NCBI GenBank assembly: GCA_037442205.1
Contig: JBBIQS010000056.1
Span: 1-54,199 of the forward strand
From: JBBIQS01 sp037442205
GTDB taxonomy: Bacteria > Myxococcota > Myxococcia > Myxococcales > UBA5297
DNA length: 54,199 nucleotides
Direction: 5' to 3'
The position numbers and the translations under genes are program-made. Shown one piece after another: positions 36,335 through 44,300 of this stretch. The notes under the pieces are model-generated. The model was not told where the DNA came from. It searched no databases and saw only the letters and a program-made list of their open reading frames with translations. Within the stretch, counting starts at the first letter, position 1. Every line of letters begins with the position of its first letter.

Positions 36335-36889
36335 CTACTTGACGATCCGCAGGTGGCCGCGGCGGGCGCCCCCGCCCTCGCCATCGGGCTTGCTCTCAGG
36401 CGGCTTCGGCTCCGGCTCGGACGGCTCCTCGACGATGCGAGGAACGAAGCGCGCCTTGGGAGCTTCCTCGGGCGGCGCCAGCCCCAGGCTCGGGGTGTGG
36501 CTGGCCTCGCGCTTGAGTTCGTCGACCTCCGCGCCGGTGAGCCCGTAGCGCTCGGCCGCCGCCTCGAACAGCTCGGGCGGCATGTCCTCGGGGAAGAGCC
36601 AGGCCTGCTCCTGCGGCCCGCTGCTGGTGATAGCGAAGATCGCCGGCCAGGGCACCGCCACCGCGTAGGGCGTGCGGGCGAAGCTCAGGGTCTCGCGCAC
36701 GCCCCACTCGCCCACCGCCAGGTCCGGCGGGTCGAAGCGCAGCGAGAGGTTGAGCCGCAGGTTGTGGTCGGTGCGCAGGCGCTCGGGCACCTGCACTCCG
36801 GCGCGGCGGGCGTCGAGGTGGATGGTGACGACGCCCTGGGCGAGGGCCGCCTCCAGCCGCTGGCGCTTCTCTTGGGAACGAGCTTCCAT
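36335..36889 (-). CDS. sspB: SspB-like ClpXP specificity-enhancing factor
   Basis: 184 residues. SspB binds ssrA-tagged proteins and hands them to the ClpXP protease. The N-terminal SspB barrel (about 15-115) is visible in VVTIHLDARRAGVQVPERL, LRLNLSLRFD, and VPWPAIFAITS. A flexible, charged Pro/Glu-rich tail (about 130-175) ends in RGHLRIVK, closely resembling the ClpX-binding 'LRVVK' tail that tethers SspB to ClpX. The long tail with that end is strong evidence of function. It begins 10 bases after smpB on the same strand, so tagging and delivery factors are co-expressed. Confidence 0.9.
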   Translation of the reverse strand: MEARSQEKRQRLEAALAQGVVTIHLDARRAGVQVPERLRTDHNLRLNLSLRFDPPDLAVGEWGVRETLSFARTPYAVAVPWPAIFAITSSGPQEQAWLFPEDMPPELFEAAAERYGLTGAEVDELKREASHTPSLGLAPPEEAPKARFVPRIVEEPSEPEPKPPESKPDGEGGGARRGHLRIVK

Positions 36890-36898
36890 GAAATCCCG

Positions 36899-37366
36899 TC
36901 AGCGCTTGCGCATCGCGCGCTGCATCTCGCGATTGGTTTCGCGCTCCTTGATGTCCTCGCGCCGGTCCTCGTGCGTCTTGCCCTTGGCCACCGCCAGCTC
37001 GACCTTGGCCCAGCCGCCCTTGAAGTAGACCTGCAGCGGGATCAGCGAGTAGCCGCGCTCGTTGACCTTGGCCAAGAGCTTGTCCAGCTCGCGCCGGTGC
37101 AAGAGCAGCCTGCGCTTGCGCAGCGGCTCGTGCCCCAGGTAGCTGGCCGCCTTGTAGGGGCCGATGTTGAGGTGGTGCAGGAAGAGCTGCTCGCGCTCGG
37201 GCAGGGCGTAGCTGTCCGAGAGGTTGGCGGTCCCCTCGCGCAGGCTCTTCACCTCGCTGCCCACCAGCTCAAGGCCCGCCTCGACCGTCTCCTCGATGGA
37301 GAAGTCGAAGCGGGCGCGCTTGTTGCGCGCCACTACCTTCACGCCTTCTGGTGCTTTGGCCGCCAT
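36899..37366 (-). CDS. smpB: SsrA-binding protein SmpB
   Basis: 155 residues, the normal SmpB length. It binds tmRNA and rescues stalled ribosomes. Conserved stretches are VARNKRARFDFSIEETVEAG, LVGSEVKSLREG, the HHLNIGPYKA / HEPLRKRRLLLHRREL core, and the basic C-terminal tail KTHEDRREDIKERETNREMQ that enters the mRNA channel. The ATG at 37366 has only a weak AAGG upstream; a good sigma-70-like promoter lies so close that the mRNA may be nearly leaderless (37376-37404). First gene of a smpB-sspB pair. The tmRNA gene (ssrA) was not seen in the window. Confidence 0.96.
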   Translation of the reverse strand: MAAKAPEGVKVVARNKRARFDFSIEETVEAGLELVGSEVKSLREGTANLSDSYALPEREQLFLHHLNIGPYKAASYLGHEPLRKRRLLLHRRELDKLLAKVNERGYSLIPLQVYFKGGWAKVELAVAKGKTHEDRREDIKERETNREMQRAMRKR

Positions 37367-37375
37367 GGGGTGCCT

Positions 37376-37404
37376 TATGTAACGCGAACCACTGCCCGTG
37401 TCAG
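37376..37404 (-). promoter_or_regulatory. Predicted sigma-70-type promoter of smpB-sspB
   Basis: On the minus strand CTGACA (-35, 37399-37404), exactly 17 bases, then TACATA (-10, 37376-37381). The -10 ends 9 bases before the smpB ATG, so the transcript would begin only 1-3 bases before the start codon. Hexamers match the consensus at 5/6 and 3/6. Confidence 0.45.
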
Positions 37405-37578
37405 CCCGAGGTGAACGCGATCGTCGCGACCGCCCTTGCGATGTGCCTCGGAGCCGACCTGCTCGAGCACCCGAAAGCTGGGACATTTCCACGGCTGCCG
37501 ACCTGGGGCCCGGCCCATCGCAGTTCGAAGGGCCCGGCGCTCGGCCCATCGTTATCCTCCGCAGAATCGCCGAGCAGC

Positions 37579-37583
37579 GGAGG
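37579..37583 (+). promoter_or_regulatory. Ribosome-binding site deciding a TTG start
   Basis: GGAGG followed by 6 bases and TTG at 37590. The first conserved MBL-fold strand begins within a few residues of this codon, so the TTG is preferred over an upstream ATG at 37398 that would add an unconserved leader. Confidence 0.65.
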
Positions 37584-37589
37584 ATTCTC

Positions 37590-38372
37590 TTGGACTGCCG
37601 CGCCACCTACTTCGGAACCGCCACTCTGCTGCTGGAGATCGGCCCCTTCCGCCTGCTGACCGACCCGGTCTTCGATCCGCCAGGGACGGTCTACGCCTCG
37701 GCCTTCGGGATGGCGCGCTATCGGCGCATCGCCCCGCCGCCCCCGGTGCCCGAGCTCGGACGCATCGACGCCGTTCTGCTCAGCCACGATCAGCACGGCG
37801 ACAACCTCGACCGGAGCGGGCTCGAGCTGGCGCGCAAGGCCGGCGAGATCGTCACCACCGTCGCGGGCGCCCGGCGCCTGGCAGGCAAGTGCGTCGGGCT
37901 GGCTCCCTGGCAGACTCATGAGCTGGTGTCAGCCGACGGCTCGCGGCTGACGGTCACCGCCACTCCCGCCAGGCACGGCCCGGCAATCCTGAGCCTGCTC
38001 TCCGGAGACGTCGTCGGCTTCGCCCTCAGCTGGCAGGGCCAGAGGAACGGCGCGCTCTACCTCAGCGGCGACACCGTCCTCTTCCGAGGCGTGCGCGAGG
38101 TGGCCAAGCGCTTTGAGATCGGCGCCGCCCTCCTCCACGTCGGGCGGGCCTCATTCCGCACGACTGAGCCGGCGCACTTCACTTTCAGCGCTCAGGAAGC
38201 TGCCCAAGCGGCCGAGCTGTTCCCCAAAGCGGCCATCCTGCCCGTCCACTACGAGGGCTGGAGTCACTTTCGCCACGGCCGCGCCGAGATCGAGCGCGCC
38301 TTCGCCGAGAAGGGACTGCAGCAGCGGCTGCGCTGGCTCCCGGTGGGAGAGCCAGCGCCGCTCGAGGTCTGA
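37590..38372 (+). CDS. MBL-fold metal-dependent hydrolase (UlaG/RomA-like)
   Basis: 260 residues with a TTG start. Metallo-beta-lactamase-fold enzyme of the UlaG/NAPE-PLD-like branch. The dinuclear metal motif is LLSHDQHGDNLD (H66, H69, D71), with further ligands H129 (TPARHG), D161 (LYLSGDT) and H220 (ILPVHYEGW). TVLLEIG-type first strand TATLLLEIGPFRLLTDP is intact, and all metal residues are present. Cytoplasmic by lack of signal. The natural substrate (phosphodiester, lactone or acyl-amide) cannot be told. It converges with the giant lipoprotein gene (13-base gap) and is divergent from smpB. Confidence 0.85.
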   Translation: MDCRATYFGTATLLLEIGPFRLLTDPVFDPPGTVYASAFGMARYRRIAPPPPVPELGRIDAVLLSHDQHGDNLDRSGLELARKAGEIVTTVAGARRLAGKCVGLAPWQTHELVSADGSRLTVTATPARHGPAILSLLSGDVVGFALSWQGQRNGALYLSGDTVLFRGVREVAKRFEIGAALLHVGRASFRTTEPAHFTFSAQEAAQAAELFPKAAILPVHYEGWSHFRHGRAEIERAFAEKGLQQRLRWLPVGEPAPLEV

Positions 38373-38385
38373 CCGCCGCCCGCCG

Positions 38386-41300
38386 CTACGGCCGGTGCCA
38401 GCCGCCGCCGCTCATCAGCGACCAGCCGGCCGCCCCGCCCGTCGGGTAGGTAGGATCCAGCAGGAAGCTCTGGAAGCCGGTGCCCGGGGCGAGGATCCCG
38501 GCGCCGTTGAAGGCGGTCGCTCCGCTGGTCCGCGCCACCACCACCACGCTCCAGGCATCGGTGTTCATGCAGCCGGCGCCGCCGGGGCAGGTGGCGAACA
38601 GCATGCGCCCGTTTTCCAGGAACGCCGCCACCAGATCGCCGTTGATGGTCCGCAGGCTGCTGGCGATGGGAGCAAAGACCCCCGGAGCCACCAGCGTCGA
38701 GCTCCAGTTCGCCCCCGGGCCGCCGCCGTTGGCTGCCTGGCTGAAGGCGGCCCCGTTCCAGTAGGCGGCGCAACCCCAGCTGCCGATGTCGGCCGCGGAG
38801 TAGCAGCCGGCGATGCGCCAGCCGCGGTCGTAGTAGCTGATGAAGGCGCCTCCGGCGGTGGTGGCGTCGGTCGTCGCCCCGAAGGTGTTCAGGTTGTCGG
38901 TGACGATGTGCAGGTCGAGCGCCGTCGCCTGGCTGGTGGTGGCGATGTCGGCGTGGGACCAGGCGGTGGCCACCGTGCAGTCGTGGGCGTCGTAGAAGGG
39001 GAAACCGAGTGTCCCGGAGAGCGAATTGCGGACGCAGCCCCAGAATCCGATGGACGGCGTCGCCTCGGGGAATCCGGCGGAGTAGGCCTGCGCCGCCACC
39101 CAGCCCCAGGTCGGGTGCGGCATCCCCACCACCGCCCCACCGCCGCTGCCGAGCACCACCGGGGCCTTGGGCGCGGCGGTGGTCCAGTTGGCCGCGTTCA
39201 GGCAGCGGGCCGGATTGGCCGCGGCGCCCACGTCGGAGACCATTCCCGGGCCGGGCCACTTGTTCAGCGTGCAGGGAGCGCGGCCCCAGTACGAACCGAT
39301 GGTGCGCGGGAACGCCGAGCCGCCATCGCAGTAGCTGACGCTCAGCTTGCCCGCTCCGTCGGAGGTGGTGGCCTGCAGGTGCGCGCCGCCGATGCGCAGG
39401 GTCGAGGCAGTGTTGGCGGCGGGCCCGATCCCGCTCCAGCCCGAGGGCCAGCCGCTGGCGGTGCTGGTGCAGCCGTTGGCGGCGAAGTCGCAGCCCCCCA
39501 GGTACAGGGCGCTGTCGCTCCACCGCCCGCCGCCGAAGACGACCGGCGTGCTGGAGCAGACCTGGCCACTCGACCAGTCGCGCGGGACGTCCGAGGTCAG
39601 CTGGAGGCTCTTCCACCCGGCGAAGCCGTTGACGGTCCCCCAGGTCCAGGCCGTGGGATCAGCGCAGCTGCCGGCGACGGCGCACTGCCCCAGGGTAATT
39701 CCGTCCGAGCTGGCATAGCCGGAGAAGACCTTGGTCGGGCTGGCGCCGTCGGTGGTCAAGCTGACGGCCATGGCCGTGCTCGGCCCTGGGACGTGCGCCG
39801 AGGCGGTCTCGACGAAAGCGCTGGCCTCCCAGGGCCGCGCCGCCGGGCCCGGACCTTGGGCGGTCGAGGTCCGCACCGTGCCGGAGTAGGTGGTCGCCGC
39901 CGGCGCGGTCAACTCCAGCTGTCCGATGCGCGGATCGAAGGAGCTGGCCGAGCTCGCCCAGGGAGTGCTCGGCAACCCCGGCTGGTAGCTGACCAGGTAG
40001 CTGGCGGCGGTCTGGAACGGGGTCCAGAGGAACTGCAGCGTCCCCAGGCGCGGGCCGACCGAGACTCCGTAGGGAGCGCCGACCAGCGGCGTGAGGACCT
40101 GAGGGATCCAGTCGCGGGTGGCGCTGGCCAGGAACAGCGAGTCGCCCACCGCCGCCGCCGAGGGCTGCACGTACTCGGCCAGGGAATAGGCGTCGTAGGT
40201 GAAATCGCCGGCCACGGGAGGATTGGTGGTCGCCGACAGCGGGTAGGTCAGCACCTCGAGCGCGCGCGCATTGGGGTCGGAGTAGGCGATCTTCGCTGCC
40301 GCGCCGCTGACCGCGAAGGCGACGCTGCTGCGGCCGGCGGCCGGCGCCTGCACGCCCGCGAGGTCGAGAGGCGGCGAATAGTTTCCCGGGTAGTGACAGA
40401 GGGTCCCCGGCAGGCCACATCGGCGGAAGTAGACGTGGTCCATCAGCGGCGCCACCCCGGGGCTGGTCGAGTAGCGCGTGGCGAAGGTGACGTAGGCGAT
40501 GGAGCCCACCGTCTGCACCACCGGCGGCAGCGCGTCGAAGGGCACCTGGCCCTGGTAGGTCCAGACCACGGAGCCGTCAGCGATCGTGCCACTGGACGGC
40601 CAGCTCGGCAGGGCGCCGCCGCTGGTGCCAGCGGTGGTCGCCTTGAAGTAGGCGACCCCGCCCGGAGCCAGCCCCTCGATCACCGAGTTGAGGGCATAGG
40701 CGGTATTCGCCAGCCAAGGCGGAGTGGCATCGGGAGCGCCCCGGTCCATCCGCCCGATTCCCAGGTTTCCGCAGCTGCTCGACCCGGCCCCGCATCCGCA
40801 AGCGACCGCGCCAACGTCGCTGCAGCCGTTGGTGCAGCGGGCCCAGCCGGCCTGCCCCGGACCGGTGGGCTCGTTGTACGGATCAGTCGAGCAGCCGCAT
40901 CCGGCGCAGTCCGAGGTCCTGAAGCCCAGGTAGGGGCCGGCGTCGGAGCCGGCCAGCGTCACCCGGAAGCGCGGCTCCATCGCTCCGCTCGTGTTGAGGG
41001 CCATCGCCGGCAGGTCGTAGTCCACGTCGATCCAGTCGGCGGCCGCGCGGCAGCCGCTGCCGCTGGCCCGGGTGCAGCGCTTGAAGGTGAAGCGGAACGG
41101 CGAGTTGCCGGCCGGCGCCGGGTTGGGCTTGCGCAGGTAGCCGATGAAGTGCGCCGAGGCCGAGGTGGCCGCCGCCGGCCAGGTGGCGGCCGCCGGGCTG
41201 GCAAAGGTGCGCAGCGTCATCTGCGTCCAGTTCACTCCCACGGTGCAGTCCGAGGAGCGGGCACACCAGGAGGCAACCAGCTTGTAGTTGGCTCCGTCGG

Positions 41301-44300
41301 TGACGGTCTGGGCCATGAAGACGGTGGCCTGGTCGGCGAACATCGCCGCCGGCTCGTAGAAGCTGAAGCCGGTGCCGCCGAGTGCCATCTGCCCCAGCTG
41401 CCAGGAGGCAGGATCGTGGCAGTCCATGCTCGCCGCCCGGCAGTGAGCGACCGCCTCGCTGACCCCGTCGCCGACCGGGTAGTGCGCCCACAGGTCGGGA
41501 CCGTCGGCGAAGAGCACCACGCTCCCCGGAGCCGCCGACGGGAACGGCACGCTGCCGACGTTGGGCGAGGCCTGCACCGGCGAGCTGTCGAGGCTCTTGT
41601 TTCCAGCGCAGTCGATGGCCCGGACCCGGAAATACCAGGCGTGGTACGGCGTGGCCTGGGTGAAGTGCAGCGACATCGGCGGCGCCACCCGCTGGGTGGG
41701 GTCGATGCCCTGCCCGTTGGCGTCGCAGGTGCCGGTTCCGGTGGCCACCGTGGTCACTCCGGTGGCGAAGGTCTTGTCGGTGCTGCCGTCGACCTCGAAG
41801 TAGGCGGTGTCGGCCGAGGCGTCGGTCCAGTAGAGCTGCACGCCGTCCGGGACCACGGTCACCAGGTTGACGAACGGCGCGGCCGGTGCGGTGTCGTCGA
41901 GGCGGACGGTGCGGTTGAGCTGGGTCGGCCCGAGGAAGTTTCCGGCGGTGTCCCGCAGGCAGGCGTAGAGGAAGTAGAACTTCGGGTCCGCTCCGGTGAG
42001 AGTCAGCTGGATCGGAGAGATTGCCGCCTGGAACGGCGCGAAGCTGGCGTTCGAGGTGGGCTTGCAGTCGGGCGCGACGGCGATCGGCACCCAGGCCTTG
42101 GCCACCGCGTCCCACTTTCCTTCCACCTGGGCGAAGCCGACCTGGAGCCCCGTCACGTCGAGCTGATCGGCGGCGGCGAAGGTCACCGGAACCTTGGCGG
42201 TCGACTTGATCGCGCTGACGCTCGTCGACGGCGCGGCGACCCAGTACGGCGGGGTGGTGTCGACAACCACGGTGAGCGAGGCAGTCGCGGACTGCAGCCC
42301 GGCGGCGTCGCGCACCGCCAGGTAGATGGTCCTGGAGCCGTCGCCGCCGGCGGTGGCTGCGTTGAAGGTGGCCGCCCCTCCGGCGAAGGACATCCAGGTG
42401 GCATCGGCCAGGGTCGGCAGGCTGCCGAAGCCGATTGAGGCCACGCCGCTGGTGGCATCGCTCGCCGAGACGCCCACCGCGACGGTGTTGCTGCCCGCGA
42501 AGGAGTTGGGCGCCGGCGAGGTCACCGAGACCGTCGGAACCGCGGTGTCCACCGTCACCATCGCCGACAGCGGGGCGGCGCTGACGTTGCCGGCCTTGTC
42601 GCGCAGGCAGACCAGCACCGGAAGCGCCTTGCCGTCGGCGGCAAACGGCGCGTGCAACGCGCTCGTGGCCTGGGTGTAGAGCGCCGCGTTGCCGCAGTTG
42701 AGCGTGGTCCCCGGCGGGGCCACCGAGGCGGTGCCGTCGAGGTCGGGGGACGGGGTGTCGAGCGCCAGCGCCACGTCGCGCACGGTGGAGAAGCAGGTCG
42801 TGCCGCTGCAGGTGGCGTTGGGCAGCTTCAGGCCCAGCGCCGTGGGCGGCTGGGTGTCGAGGATGAAGCTGGCCGAGGCCTCGCGGATGTTCCCGGCGAC
42901 GTCGCGCACCCGCAGGTAGACGGTGGCCGGGCCGTCACCGGCGAGGGTGACCGTCGGCGAGGCGTTGAACGGAGTCCAGTTCGGCACGGTGAAACTCGGC
43001 GACAGCGCCAGGTCCATCGCGTTGGTCGCCAGCCCGCTGCCGCCGGGATCGTTGGCGGCGATGGTCAGGGTCACCGGATTGGTGCGGACGTAGCCGTTGC
43101 TGAGCCCGTTGACGGTCAAGGTGACGGTGGGAGCCACCGTGTCCAGCATCACGTTGACGGCCGGCGCGGTGTAGACATTGCCGGCGTTGTCTCGGACCTG
43201 GACGTTGACGGCGTGGGCGCCGTCTACCGCCGGAAACAGGATCGTGCGCGACTTGACCGCAAATGGCTCCCAGTTTCCGGTGAAGGAAGCGCTGTCCACC
43301 AGCACCTGCATCAGCGACAGCCCGCTGCTCGGCGCCGGATCGAGCACGCCGGTGAGATCGAGGGTCACGTCGCGGCGGCCGATCACGCCACCCACCGCCT
43401 CGGCGATGGCCGCGTTGCCGCCGGGCAGCACGCCGTCAACGAAGACTGAACCGGAGAGCGCGGCCGGGCTCCTGTTGCCAGCCTGATCCATCAGGCACAC
43501 CAGGACGGTGTGGGCCCCGTCGGCGCTGAAGGTGGCGCTCAGGCCTCCGGTGTAGGGCGCATAGGTCGCGGTCGAGCAGTCGAGCGAGGCCACGTCCGTG
43601 GCAATCGCGATCTGATCGAGATCGGGCGGAGCGCCGAGCAGCGAGACAGGAACGGAGAGCGACTTGGAGTAGCCGGTGCCGTTGCCCAGCAGCAGAATCC
43701 CCGAGGGCGGCTGGGTGTCGAGCGCCAGCGTGACCGAGGTCTCGGCGACGTTGCCGGCCTTGTCGCGTGCCCGCAGGTAGATCGTCTTGGAGCCGTCCGG
43801 GCTCGCCAGGGTGAAGCTCGCCGACGCCTGGTACGGCCCCCAGGTCGCGCCGGAAAAGGTCGGGCTCTCGGAAATCTGGATCGAATTGGTGGCCAGGCCG
43901 CTGCCGCTGTCGCTGGCGACCACCGTCAGGTTGAGCACCCGGGAGGTGACCGAGCCGTTGCGCAGGCCGGCCACGGTCACCGAGATGGTGGGCAGGCCGG
44001 TGTCGAGGGTGACGTGCGCCGGGACGTCCGGGGCCTCGTTGCCCGCCAGATCGGCAAAGCGAGCGAGGAGATCCTTCGGCCCATCCACTGAGGGCGCGTC
44101 GAGGTCGGCGGTCATCGCCGTCTGCAGCGGGCGATAGATGGCCGTGGAGAGGTCGGCCGCATTGCCGGCGATCTTCACCAGCACACCGTCCCCGAGCTGC
44201 TCGGTGGCGGAGAGGTGCAGCGAGACCCGCGAGGAATTGGTGTAGCCCGGCTCGGCCCCGGTCCCGGGATCGACGGTGAGCGAGGTCGCCTGCGGCGGAA

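Noticed and set aside
38113..42438. 1441-codon plus-strand open frame opposite the giant lipoprotein
   Set aside because: Composition is that of a GC-rich antisense shadow, while the minus strand encodes recognisable signal peptide, Ig-like and Cys/Trp repeats.
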